Shown: positions 33,413 through 44,292, counted from the first letter of the stretch. The stretch: DNA of 64,000 bases from Setophaga petechia (GCA_024362935.1 JANCRA010000006.1:34651924-34715923); one strand, 5' to 3'. Notes: generated by a model from the letters alone, not told the origin. Program-made: numbers and translations.

Positions 33413-36400
33413 GGAGGTCAAGGGCTCTATCTATTGGGGACCCAAATGTCATCGGAGCCCTTGGTAAAACTCAGAGTGGGTCCTCAGCACACCCCCATAA
33501 CCTTTCTTGTAGATACAAGGGCCGAGAGATCAACAGTTCAATCTTTGCCCCCAGGATGCAAGATCTCATCTTCCACAGTACAGGTTATTGGGGCAAGGGG
33601 AGAACCTTTCAAGGTTCCTGTAATTGAAGATGTTTTAATAGAATCAGAGAAGAAAATGGGGGTGGGATCACTATTATTAGTCCCCGAAGCTGATTACAAT
33701 TTATTAGGAAGAGATTTAATGGTGGAATTAGGGATAAATGTAAATATTGAAGAAAAACAGTTGAAAGTCAAGTTGTGCCCCTTACGGGTCACTGACGAAG
33801 AGAAAATCAACCCAGAAGTCTGGTATACCCCTGATACTGTAGGAAGATTAAATATAGAACCCTTCACAGTCAAAATTCAAAACCCAGAAATCCCAGTAAG
33901 AATAAAACAATATCCCATGTCAGATGAGGGGCGAAGGGGACTGAAACCAGAGGTAGAACGGTTAATCCGGCAAGGGCTCTTGGAACCTTGCATGTCTCCC
34001 TTCAACACCCCTATTCTGCCTGTAAAGAAACCAGATGGGAAATACCGATTAGTACATGATTTAAGGGAAATAAATAAGAGAACCATTGCCCGGTTTCCTG
34101 TAGTAGCAAACCCACACACATTGCTGAGCCAATTGAAACCAGATGATCAGTGGTATAGTGTTATAGATTTAAAAGACGCCTTTTGGGCATGGCCCTTAAA
34201 GGAAGAATGTAGAGACTATTTTGCATTTGAATGGGAAGATCCCGATACTCACCGAAAGCAACAATTAAGGTGGACAGTACTTCCCCAGGGACACACTGAA
34301 TCCCCAAATTTATTTGGGCAGGCACTAGAGCAAATAATGAGATCTTATACCCCAAACCAAGGAATAACTCTTGTTCAATATGTAGGTGACTTATTAATTG
34401 CTGGAAAGAGCGAAGAATCAGTTAGGGAAGAGAGCATTAAGCTTCTAAACTTTTTAAGCATCCAGGGGCTGAAGGTGTCTAAAAGCAAACTGCAATTTGT
34501 AGAGGAAGAAGTAAAGTATCTAGGACACCGACTCAGTAAAGGAACTAAAACATTAGACCCAGGGAGGGTTAAGGGGATCCTCTCCCTTCCTCCCCCAAGA
34601 AATAAGAGACAAATCAGGCAGCTATTGGGTCTCGTAGGATACTGCAGACAATGGATTGAAAACTTTAGTGGTAAGGTAAAATTTTTGTATGAAAAACTAA
34701 CTGCTGAAGGTGTGATAAAATGGACTGAGAAGGATGATGAATCATTAGAACAATTAAAAGAGGAATTAGCCAACGCCCCAGTGCTAAGCCTCCCGGATGT
34801 TAGGAGGCCTTTCTATTTGTTCGTTAACACTGAGGCAGGAGTAGCATTTGGGGTGCTGGCTCAGGACTGGGCTGGCAGTCGAAAACCAGTAGCATTTATT
34901 TCTAAACTACTAGACCCCGTAAGTAGGGGGTGGCCAACATGTTTACAGATTATAGTGGCAACAGCCCTCTTAGTAGAGGAAGCTTTCAAAATTACTTATG
35001 GAGGAGAACTGAAAGTCTGTACCCCCCATAATATACGGGCAGTATTGCAACAAAAGGCAGAAAAATGGATAACAGATGCAAGGCTCCTGAAATATGAGAG
35101 CATTTTGCTCTCATCTTCTAGGTTGAAACTTGAAACCACCTCTCTGCAAAACCCTGCAGAATTTTTGTTTGGATACCCACAGGAGAATTTAACCCATGAC
35201 TGCCTACATAGTATAGAAAAGCAAACAAAAATTAGGCCAGACCTCGAAGAAGAAGAACTGGAAGAGGGAGAAAGGCTATTTGTGGATGGATCCTCTAGGG
35301 TTGTCGAGGGAAAACGAATCTCTGGATATGCGGTTGTGGGAGGTAAAAATTTTGAAATAATAGAATCTGGACCTCTGAGTCCTAGTTGGTCAGCCCAGGC
35401 CTGTGAGTTCTATGCAGTATTGAGGGCCTTGAAACTCTTGGAAGCTAAAGTTGGGACCATCTATACGGACTCAAAGTATGCCTTTGGAGTGGTACATACT
35501 TTTGGGAAAATTTGGGAAGAAAGAGGGTTAATAAACTCCCGAGGAAGAGAATTAATACATCAGGAACTAATTACTCAGGTACTACAAGCTTTAAGAGGCC
35601 CAAAGAAAATAGCAATAGTACATGTTAAAGGACATCAAAAGGGCCTCTCCCATCTGACTAGAGGAAACAACACAGCAGACAGAGAAGCGAAGGAAGCTGC
35701 CCTCAGAAAATTCCAGGGTCAGGGAATAAAAAAACCACTAGATAATGAGAAAATTCATGTCCTGAGCTTCACAGCCCAGGAAAAGGAGAAATTAGACAAA
35801 ATGGGAATAAAAGACACTGGGGGTATTTGGAAATTGCCAGACGATAGAGAGGTGCTGCCAAAATCTATGGCCCGAAGAATAATGCAGCAACTGCATGACC
35901 AGACTCATTGGGGAACCCAAGCCTTAGTAGATCAATTTACCATTAAGTATATGTGTGTAGGAATTTATGATATAGCAAAACAAGTAGTTAGGGGTTGTAT
36001 AACATGCCAAAGAGTAAATAGACATCAAGTTAGAGAAAGGATTCCAGGAGGAAGGGAATTAGCACACCGGCCCTTTTCACATGTACAAATAGATTTTACC
36101 CAACTACCAAAAGTAGGGAGATACAAGTACTTATTGGTATTGGTAGATCATCTAACCCACTTTGTAGAAGCATACCCTACATCGCGGGCTACTGCAAATG
36201 TGGTAATTAAAACCTTGTTAGAAGAAATAATCCCCAGGTATGGAATTGTAGAAATACTAGACTCTGATAGGGGCCCCCATTTTGCAAACAAGGTAATGAG
36301 AGAGGTAACCATGGCCTTAGGCACTAAATGGCAATATCACACCCCTTGGCATCCTCAAAGCTCAGGGAGGGTGGAAAGGGCAAATGAAGAAATCAAGAAG

Positions 36401-36679
36401 CAACTCACCAAACTCATGGTAGAAACTAAAATGTCTTGGGTCAGATGTTTACCCATGGCACTGCTAAACATTAGAACCCGACCCAGGACGGATGTAGGAA
36501 TCTCTCCTTTTGAAATGCTTTATGGAATGCCTTATGACTTAGAACTCCTGGGAAACCATCCTTGTATACAAGATAGTCAAATTCAGAGTTATATACAACA
36601 GTTAATGAAACGGAGGGAAGAATTAAAACGAAAAGGGCTATTGGTACAAAGACCCCCCCTTGGATGTAATGATGCATAA
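33413..36679 (+). pseudogene. pol: Pol of the provirus (protease, RT, RNase H, integrase), damaged
   Basis: In the same frame as gag after a single UAG, so expression would be by stop-codon readthrough. The protease motif reads D-T-R-A at 33512-33523, with Arg where the family has Gly. The reverse-transcriptase motif reads Y-V-G-D at 34379-34390, with Gly in place of the first catalytic Asp. RNase H keeps VDGSS, YTDSK and the last D (NTADREA). Integrase keeps the H-H-C-C zinc site and D (QIDF), D (DSDRG) and E (RVERANEE). The frame shifts near a run of seven C (about 36652-36658). The integrase C-terminal GPY-type domain is then read at 36660-36938. With both catalytic changes the enzyme should be inactive. 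Confidence 0.93.
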
Positions 36680-36938
36680 ACTTAAACCCGGAGATAGAGT
36701 TCTAATTAAGACTTGGAAAGAGACAACCCTAACACCCCAGTGGGAAGGTCCCTATGTTGTTCTGTTTACCACAGAAACAGCCATCAGAACTGCTGAAAAA
36801 GGCTGGACACATGCAAGTCGGGTGAAAGGACCCATCACTGCAGACACCCCTTGGGAAGTGACCAGTCGCCCCAGAGATCTACGGTTAACTCTTCGGAAGG
36901 CACAGAAGCCTGCACCCGTGGGTAATGTGAATGACTGA
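36660..36938 (+). pseudogene. pol: Frame-shifted integrase C-terminal domain
   Basis: Contains KPGDRVLIKTWKE, WEGPYVVL and EKGWTHASRVK, the SH3-like GPY/F domain that ends gammaretroviral integrases. It lies in another frame from the rest of pol because of the indel at the C run. The stop at 36936 overlaps the start of the next ORF by 8 nt. Confidence 0.9.
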
Positions 36939-37605
36939 ATTAGGGGACAGAGAACTGTACCGACTGAGACTCTTGGTAAGAAAACCCCTACAGGAACTGG
37001 AACGGGAGTTTAAGTGTCCTTTACCGTGGAAAACCTGGAATGAACTGACACTTGCTCTTTCAGTAGTGGCTGAAGTGAGGCGAGAATTATTCGATTGCAC
37101 CGAGTGTCTTAAATGTCGGGAATCTTCTTGCCGGGCGTGGGTAAAAATCTTTTGTGGGGGCTGTAAAAACAAATGGTGGATTTTCCAGTCACAGTTGGTG
37201 GGAAGCACATGGTGTCTTACTTGTGATTGGCATTGGAGAAGAGCAAATCCATTAAGAGCCTTAAGACAATTCATACAAATCCCTGGAGGGTGGGAGATCC
37301 CCGACAGAGAAGCAGTGTCACTAGTTGAAAACCTAGAACAGAGAAGGAATTGGGCCCTGGCATGGGAATTCCAACACCAATTGCATAGGATTACAAGTCA
37401 AAACCAGACAGTCATATTAACTACCTTGTGTAAGAAGGGAATCCATGTTCCTCTGGTGTGGCAAGTGAGGCCTGACGAGTGGAATACCACGATTCGCCGC
37501 TATTCCCGAGTTCATAAACAACAAAAACGTAAAGAACGTAGGGAAGAGCAACGCAACTCTAGGAAATTGAGAGAAAAGGGAATAAAGACAGAGGGTGAAC
37601 CCTAA
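36931..37605 (+). CDS. Unassigned ORF between pol and env: CxxC-rich protein with basic tail
   Basis: 224 codons, intact, its ATG overlapping the pol stop by 8 nt. No known simple gammaretrovirus has a gene here and I do not recognise the product. Visible features: N-terminal charged helix-like part (1-55); Cys cluster with C56-C59-C62-C67, then CGGC at 75-78 and CLTC at 95-98, which could bind one or two zinc ions; Trp-rich middle (82-103, 121, 141-145, 177, 184); and a very basic C-terminus (about 194-219) with KQQKRKERREEQ, resembling a nuclear-localisation or arginine-rich RNA-binding segment. Expression would need a spliced RNA. A Cys-rich core plus basic tail recalls regulatory proteins of complex retroviruses such as Tat, but only in outline. 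It could also be the start of an alternative env precursor. Confidence 0.7.
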   Translation: MTELGDRELYRLRLLVRKPLQELEREFKCPLPWKTWNELTLALSVVAEVRRELFDCTECLKCRESSCRAWVKIFCGGCKNKWWIFQSQLVGSTWCLTCDWHWRRANPLRALRQFIQIPGGWEIPDREAVSLVENLEQRRNWALAWEFQHQLHRITSQNQTVILTTLCKKGIHVPLVWQVRPDEWNTTIRRYSRVHKQQKRKERREEQRNSRKLREKGIKTEGEP

Positions 37606-37709
37606 GTAGGTGTGAGACTTAGGTCCTGTAAAGCTCGCTGGGGACAGCAGAGTTCTTCATAAAACCAAGGAGATCCTTTGCCTGGAGGCCAGAAAGCCTG
37701 CCCTTAGGA

Positions 37710-39986
37710 GTGGGGGCAGGAGTTAAGGAGATAGCCCAAATAATGCACCCCCTGAAGACTACCCCTGCTGCCGAGAAGATAATGATCCCTGCAGACCGAT
37801 GCACCCGGGCTGGCAGGCGAGGCAGAGAGGTAAGGGATAGTGGGGGAGAGCAATGGGCCACAGGAATAAAAACGGAGCACAGGAAAGCTCCAGATAAAAG
37901 AGGTATAATTACGAAAGACAGAAGAAATTTGTTGCTAGGAACCTGGCCTGATTGGCGAGCTACCTTAATTATTATAATTCTGAGCTTCCCGGCTGCCTGG
38001 GGAAACCCCCTTCAGCCTTACAAAGGGAACCTGACCCCTGACTGGTCTCAGGCCTTTTCGAGGTCTACCGGATCTATGGGGGATACCACAGGTTTAAATT
38101 TACAAACATTAGTACTGCATGATGGTCTGCCGTACGCTAGACACGAATGGAAGAAGCAGAAAACCTGGCAGCTCCAAGGAATAGTGGGAGAACAAATTAA
38201 TATTGGATGTCGAATAGTTAATGGGTCTGATTATACTAGCGCAATTACAATTAGTGTTTCCATGAGTCAGGAGGATAAACAAATAGAGTGTAAATACCCA
38301 ATTGCACGAGACTGCTGGCAAAACTTCACATTAACTCACACAGCAGAGATAGTCTGCCTCTGGTCAAATGATATACAGGCCCTTTCTTTTAAATTTATAA
38401 TAGCTGCTAAAACACACTCTACCACTATTGAACCTCACACTATCACCACTCCACCCACACCACCAGTCATACTCACCCCAAAAATTTTCAAAATAGGACC
38501 TTACATAATTAGGAAAACTGGTCAACAACAAATATTATTCAATCCAGCATGGTCCCTCAAACAGGTTGAACTGCTGATGCAAATCAACGTTTCAGACATC
38601 CAGCCAGCATGTTCTCCGTTTTTACAAACATCCTTTGAAGGCTGGACCACTTGGCTCCGGAAACGCAGCTCTTTTAAAACAAGGAAACTTAGAGACGTGA
38701 CCGGTGTTCTAGGTACAGGATTGGGAATTCTGAATAGTATTGACTCGGAAGTACTAATGAGCAAATTGGCTGCTATGACTAGAGATCTATCCAAACTACA
38801 GCAACCACTGAAGTCATCTCTGTTAGCCTTGGGGACACACCAGTGGATGCTGTCAAATATTTTGCCAAATTGGGAAAAGGTAAACGTGAACGATCATAAA
38901 TTGGTGATTGATACACTTAGTGCCACACAAAATAATGTTTCTTTAGCCCTCAGCTGCATCCAGGCACAACTGTGGATGCAGTCGGTCTCTGCCTTGATTA
39001 TAAGAGAAGGCGAGGAAGGCACTTTCCCCACAGAAATTCGGAAAATAATCTGGGACAATGCCACTGAATTTGAAAGAGAATTCCAATCCTGGTGGAAATT
39101 GGTGAATTTTACCTATAACGCTATTTCAAACACAGCTACTGCTTTTATCCTAATCATACAAAATGCCTCTGTACACCCAGTTTTTCCTGTTATTGCATTA
39201 GGAGTAAACCATGACGGAGCTGTTCTCTATCCTACAGAACATAGAGGATGGGCCCGTCAGTTTGGAGATAAATGACAAACTGTTGATTTGGAATCTTGCA
39301 TTGTCCAAGAACAATTGGGGTTTATCTGTGAGGGTAATGTGATTATAGCTCAAGATATTTGTTTAGACACGGAGCAAAATATCTGTCAATTTGAGATTCG
39401 TCCTAAGGAGGCTTCTAAAACCGTTCTTGTATATATAGGTAATGGGTGTGCACGTTTTAGAACTATTTGTGACTCTGTGCTTATAGATAATATTGTGGTG
39501 GATACAAAAAATCACTCAAACTTCTGTACTTGCAACTTTACTAAGATTACAGGGTGTGACATTACTTATGAAGCTACAGTTACCTCTCACTACCTACTGC
39601 AATCCAACTGCACACTGATTCACAAATTACTGCCCACCCCGATTGGGATGGACAACACCCTAGTGAGACAACTGCTGCTCCATCAAGACCTGATCAAAAT
39701 CCTCGAGAAAATCAAGAAGAACGGACAGAAGACCCTGGTGACTGTTCATCATGACGTAGGAAAAATACACCGAATTATAGAGAGGGTGAAGCATGATGGC
39801 GAGTATAATTGGTGGGATACTCTCTTTGGGTGGACCCCCACTACCACAGGTGTCCTAAATAGTATATGCCATCCCATTGTTGTTCTTTTCATTCTGGCTT
39901 GTACTTGGTTTTATTCTGTTAGTAATTCTATTTGTTATGAATTGGGATATGAGGAAAAAGCTAAGGAAATTAGCGCCTATAATTAA
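37710..39986 (+). pseudogene. env: Env of the provirus, interrupted by a stop; unusual layout
   Basis: One frame runs 37710-39986, broken by a TGA at 39273. A long, basic leader of about 98 residues precedes the hydrophobic signal segment (about 84-97, TLIIIILSFPAAWG). The surface subunit is short, about 230 residues, with N-glycosylation sites. Basic sites (LRKRS and KTRKLR, about residue 315-328) precede a fusion-peptide-like GVLGTGLGIL. The remaining transmembrane part is about 430 residues, longer than the surface part, with many Cys and a membrane-proximal WWDTLFGW. I see no CX6CC or immunosuppressive block of the gamma/alpha type. The anchor is poor in this frame, but the overlapping frame 39877-40065 gives a clean hydrophobic span and a basic tail, so a small indel near 39870-39900 is likely. 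Confidence 0.82.
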
Positions 39987-40065
39987 TGCACAAAGTTTAA
40001 CGGACGAAGCAGCTTATTTAACACTTGCTAGGAATGAACTAAAAAGATTTAATGAACAAAATTGA
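39877..40065 (+). pseudogene. env: Probable true env membrane anchor and cytoplasmic tail (shifted frame)
   Basis: Encodes a hydrophobic stretch (LVLGFILLVILFV) followed by MRKKLRK and a 30-residue tail, ending 22 nt before the 3' LTR. This is a better membrane anchor than the frame that carries the rest of env. Confidence 0.6.
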
Positions 40066-40069
40066 TCAT

Positions 40070-40087
40070 AAAAAGAGATGGGGGAAT
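40070..40087 (+). promoter_or_regulatory. Polypurine tract of the provirus
   Basis: AAAAAGAGATGGGGGAAT directly before the 3' LTR, the usual plus-strand primer position. Confidence 0.8.
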
Positions 40088-40566
40088 TGTAATAAGTAGC
40101 AATATGTTTGTTCATTAGTTAAATTAATAGCTGAATAATTCTTATAATATAAAAAGCAATAGTTAAATAGTTTTTGCTTGTAACAAGTATTTGCTTGTAA
40201 CTGTAACAAAAGCTGACCTGGCAAGAATTGCTGAGCTTGCAGAAACGTATAGTGCTTAGAATTGCTGAGCTTGCAGAAAATGTATAGTGCTTTGGAAACA
40301 TATGGTTGTAGTTAAGTCCTATAAGACAAAGTCCACCCAGCGAACAAAGCGGGCCCCCCTTCTCCTTCAAGACCACCAGAACAGGATACGTCATCCCGAG
40401 AGGAGAAGAAATAAAAGACCAGACCCAGAAAGGGGGGCGCGGACTTTGAGAGCAGATTTCTCTCAGTCGCCCAGCGCTGAACTTTTGCTTGTCACTGCTT
40501 GCTTTATAATCAAATAAATTCTGATTGGGAAAAGAAATTTACATGGTAAGATTCTTCCTTATAACA
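40088..40566 (+). repeat. 3' LTR of the provirus
   Basis: 479 bp. Identical to the 5' LTR apart from one substitution and an indel of about 14 bp that repeats the word TTGCTTGTAAC. AATAAA poly(A) signal near 40513-40518. Confidence 0.95.
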
Positions 40567-40607
40567 CTGCTGTGCCAAGAGCGTTCTGGGCGGGCAGGAG
40601 AAGGGCT
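40567..40607. repeat. Continuation of the inverted duplication beyond the provirus
   Basis: Reverse complement of positions 1 to about 41, with one mismatch (A for G in GCCAAGAGCG). It begins with the right copy of the CTGC duplication. Beyond about 40607 the partner lies outside the window. Confidence 0.9.
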
Positions 40608-40706
40608 GCGTGCACGGCGGAGCGTCCTGCAAGGGGCTCACCAGAGCCTTCTGCGGGAACAGGCTGCGGGGCACGGAGGGTCTGGGACATCGCACCATCA
40701 CCAATA

Positions 40707-41040
40707 TGATCTAGTGAAGCCAAATTTATTATCCTTTAAAAGACTATATTTAAAATAAATCTCTACTGTCCAATCTCTACTGTCTCTCTAGCTAATACAT
40801 GATTGCTTAATCCTAGCTGTTCACTCATCTAAAATAGAATGCTGATTGGATCATCTAATTTTTTACACATCTTGCTGTGGTTGTCTGGCCTACCCATGGC
40901 TCATTCTCCCAAGCTTTCTGACAAACTTGCTGAGTCCTGATGACTCTTCTTCTTGTATCTTTTTTGAGGATTTACCGACCCCAATTCTGAGTATGTCCAT
41001 AATTCATTCTTTGTGAACGCGTTCACTGTCCATTATTACA
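40707..41040 (-). mobile_element. Probable solo LTR, minus strand
   Basis: On the minus strand begins TGTAATAATGG and carries AATAAATTTGGC shortly before the end at GATCA, a typical short LTR layout of about 330 bp. No target duplication found, so the inner border is approximate. Confidence 0.55.
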
Positions 41041-41139
41041 AGCATGCTGGATTGTGCATCGGCTGAATATGGCCCTTGTCTTGCAAAAACTCCTCCATTC
41101 TTTCTCTGAGCCAGCATTCGAGCCAGTTAAACAAAACCC

Positions 41140-41886
41140 TCCCTCTCACGCTGTAAAGAACGTGGAATTGGAGTTGGAATGTAACCCTGAAATTGAAGCA
41201 GCTCAGAAACTAAAGTAGAAAAAAGTTATTCCAGAAGCTATTGTAGAAGGGACCTTTCTCTCCAATGATGTAGAAGCTTTTCCTGTAGTAACTAATGCTG
41301 CAAGTAGAGTTTGAGAACCTTTCAATTGGAAGATTTTAGAAAAATTGAGAGCTGCAATTTCATAATTTGGTTGAAAATCCCAACTTGCACAGTCACTTTT
41401 GCAGTGTATTTTTCCATCTAACACATTAATTCCAGCTGATGTGCATACCCTAATAAGACTTATAATGCCACCCCATCAGCAGGAGATGTTTCATAAAAGC
41501 TGGGAGGAAAAGTGTGCTCAAGAAGCAGCAAGACCTAGAGTGCAGGTGATCCTCTATATAGTTTAACAGCACAACAGTTACTTGGCAAGGGGCCCTGGGC
41601 TACTGCCACTGCCCAGGCTAAGAGCACTGATCAAGTCTTACAGATGAGGCAACAACTAGCATATAATGCTATCCTTGCACACCATGTCTTTTACACAAAG
41701 TCACCAAAGAAGAATGAAGACTTTGATAGATTTGTAGAGAAATTGCATGGAGCTATCTATAAAAATTCTGATTTAAATTCAGACACAAAGATACAATGGT
41801 ATGGATTTTGGGATCATTACTCCATTCCAAATGGCTTTCCCTTCAGTCACAAGAGCCTTCCATCTCTTCCAAAAATTGCCCGCTGA
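41140..41886 (+). pseudogene. gag: ERVK (betaretrovirus-like) gag fragment, capsid region
   Basis: Degraded capsid-type coding in shifting frames. WKILEKLRAA lies about 41330 and HQQEMFHKSWEEKCAQEAA about 41480-41530. An open part from 41644 includes MRQQLAYNAILAH. Several stops and frameshifts make it clearly dead. No linked pol was seen. Confidence 0.6.
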
Positions 41887-43828
41887 AACTCTTCTGCTGC
41901 CTTCCAAATCAGTTCACTACTCCAGCATAACCCTTGAAGCATGGGCAGCTGACTCTTCAACTAATATAGTAGAAAAGAAGCATCTTTATTGCAGCACTGG
42001 ACACATGTGAACTAGTTTCCAAAGACACGTGCAAGGAGTTGCAGACTCCTGCTCTCTATTTCTACAGAAAGGTTTTACATTAGGTTCCTAAGGACCCATA
42101 ATACATAATTATTACCTGCCTGCTTTGTATTTTTATCAGCTGAATATCTATATACAGCTGCGCGATTGTACTGCCTTAAGTGGGTGGGTGGGATTTTGAA
42201 ATGAGGGAGTGGTTGTATGGGAGGAGGAAAACTGTTTTCCTCATGGTGAACTCTTCTGCCATGGCCAGTTGGCAAGACCTTTTCACCTGCTGGTCATGGT
42301 CCAAGCCTGTCCTAACTGTTCAATTATTCTTAAGGCAAGGTATTTCTATGGTCTCTGCTCCTTCACAATTGCTTCTTCTATCCCTGTCACTCCTAGCTTT
42401 ATGTTCCTAATATATTTGGTACTCTTTAACTAAGGGACATGATTTCTGCTAGCTGTATTACTAACTTAGCTTCTTACCTAATTTTAAAATCTTACCTAAA
42501 ATATGCAATCTTCTACTTTTCCAATTCTATTCCCAGCTGGCCCCTTAACTCATCTGCTCTTTTCAGTTATCCTAATTACATTTTCAGCTAACCCCTTGAC
42601 TCACCTCAGGTGCAAGCCTGACTGCCTCTCTCCCAGCAGCTCAGAGCTGCATTGCACAGCGCTTGCTGTGCGCCAGAGAGCACAAAGCAGGCTGGCCTGG
42701 TGGGCCTGAATATTTCTCCCAAACACTCTGCACCTCACACCTTTGCTCTGGCTCAGAGCAGAAGTGCAGGATTGCAGGCGCTTCCTCCCAGAGCTGCGTG
42801 AGGCACTGGCTCCTGAAGATGTGCCCTGCCGAGCTGTCCCTGCCTCACGCTGGCCTCGCTTCCCCTGAAGGAGGGCCTGAAGGAGGCTGCCCTGTGCTCC
42901 AGCCTGCCCAGCAGCCCAGCTCCCTGCCCCGGTGCCCAGGGTGCTGCACACACTGCTGGCCTTTGCCAGGAGTTCCAGGGCAGCGGCAGAAGAGGAGGAA
43001 TCCTCAGCCAGCCCAGCAGCCCTCGGCTGCCCTTGGCCTTTCTCTGCTCCTGGGCGCACTCCAGACGGCCAATGCCTCCAGGCTGTGCTGTGCCCAGCAT
43101 GGCTGCGCTTCCCCTCGGGAGCAGCCAGCTGCCACCTGGGCTCTGAGAGCGGAGGATTCGCCCGCTGCCAGGAACAGGCACCCAGGGCCCGGCTGCTGCC
43201 TCTTGCAGCTGCAAGGGCCTCCTCCCAGCCTGCCTCTGCCGGGGCTCAGCCTGCTGCGGCCTCTGCCGGGGCTCTGCTGGGGCTCCAGCCCGGCCTAGGC
43301 CGGGCCCGCTCTCACCTCACAGGTGCTGACAGCTCTGCACCACAGAACACCTTCCCCAGCACCCTCTCCGATCTTTCTGCTTGCTTACTTGAGCAAGGCT
43401 CTCCTCCAGCCAAAGACATTGCACCTAGGGATACAAATCCAAGTGGCAGGAACCCCAATGCTCTCCAGTCACAGCTGAAGGCCTGCATCTGCACAGGATG
43501 TTTGGGCTGCCTCATTCTTCCTTTGCTTTTGCCTTCAAATGTCATTGCCCTTTCTGCCTCAAATAGAAGTACCAGAGTGGCCAAAAACAGATCAGTTGGC
43601 CATATTCCAAAGGCAGTGTGGTCTGGAGAGAAGGAATGAAGAAGATCCTTCCCCACTTTCACACCATGCCAAAGACACCGTGTCACTTTCCACCGTTAAG
43701 AAACAACAGACAATTCAGAAGGAATTCTCGAGCTTATTTGCAGAGTGAGAAGGAAGGGAATCTTCAAGGTGAGTTGTGGTTTCAGAAACTTTATTCATTT
43801 CCAGTCCTACTCTGCAGTCCTATTAGAC
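41887..43828. other. Spacer; GC-rich block at 42600-43330
   Basis: AT-rich to about 42600, then GC-rich with long but spurious frames on both strands. No phased exon or known family was identified. Confidence 0.35.
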
Positions 43829-43886
43829 AATCCTACTCTAACCCTAACGCTAATCTTAACCCTAATCCTAATCCTAATCCTTATCT
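43829..43886. repeat. Interstitial telomere-like repeat, copy 1
   Basis: Degenerate CCCTAA/CCTAAT hexamers: CTAACCCTAACGCTAATC, then CCTAATCC repeats. It begins with the word CAATCCTACTCTAA, which recurs at the end of copy 2. Confidence 0.85.
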
Positions 43887-44212
43887 GTAGACAGTTTTTT
43901 ACTGAGACATAGTCGATGGGAAAAAACTAACGTGAGCAAGTACATCTGAGAAAGCAACAGCTGCCTAATTCAAGGACATGGTTTCTTTGAGCAAGAGGTT
44001 GTTTAATAAATTATGTGATAACAGGAGGTAAAAAAGAAGCCACAAACATCTTGAGAAAGGTGTAACTAACTTTTATAGCTGACCAATAGTGAGCTTTAGT
44101 TTTGCAATATGTATGAGCCTTATTACTGTCATTATAAAAGTGTTTCTGTTAATCAACAAATCTGAGATTTTGTCGATCATCATCGGATGAGCAAGTCTCC
44201 CATCTACCTTGT

Positions 44213-44292
44213 CACTTATCCTAATCCTAATCCTTATCCTAATCCTTATCCTTATCATAATCCTAATCCTTATCCTAATCCTAGTCCTAGTT
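44213..44292. repeat. Interstitial telomere-like repeat, copy 2
   Basis: About 80 bp of TATCCTAATCCTAATCC-type hexamers, followed by CAATCCTACTCTAAAC. It lies about 330 bp from copy 1 in the same orientation. Confidence 0.85.

Larger units (their letters stand above)
31084..40566 (+). mobile_element. Nearly complete young provirus, gammaretrovirus-like gag-pol
   Basis: 9.5 kb with two LTRs (465 and 479 bp), tRNA-His primer site, gag, pol after an in-frame UAG, an unassigned 224-codon ORF, env and a polypurine tract, flanked by the 4-bp duplication CTGC. The LTRs differ by one substitution (G at about 31284 against A at about 40302) and one indel of about 14 bp, so insertion was recent. Defects: a changed protease active-site codon, a changed reverse-transcriptase active-site codon, a frameshift near the end of pol, a stop in env and a probable frameshift in the env anchor. 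As it stands it cannot replicate on its own. Confidence 0.95.

Noticed and set aside
40707..41040. LTR plus the gag fragment at 41140 as one element
   Set aside because: The LTR is on the minus strand and the gag on the plus strand, so they do not belong to the same provirus.
42600..43640. Long overlapping frames on both strands in GC-rich DNA
   Set aside because: No splice-phased exon or known domain. Open frames on both strands are expected in GC-rich sequence with few stop codons.
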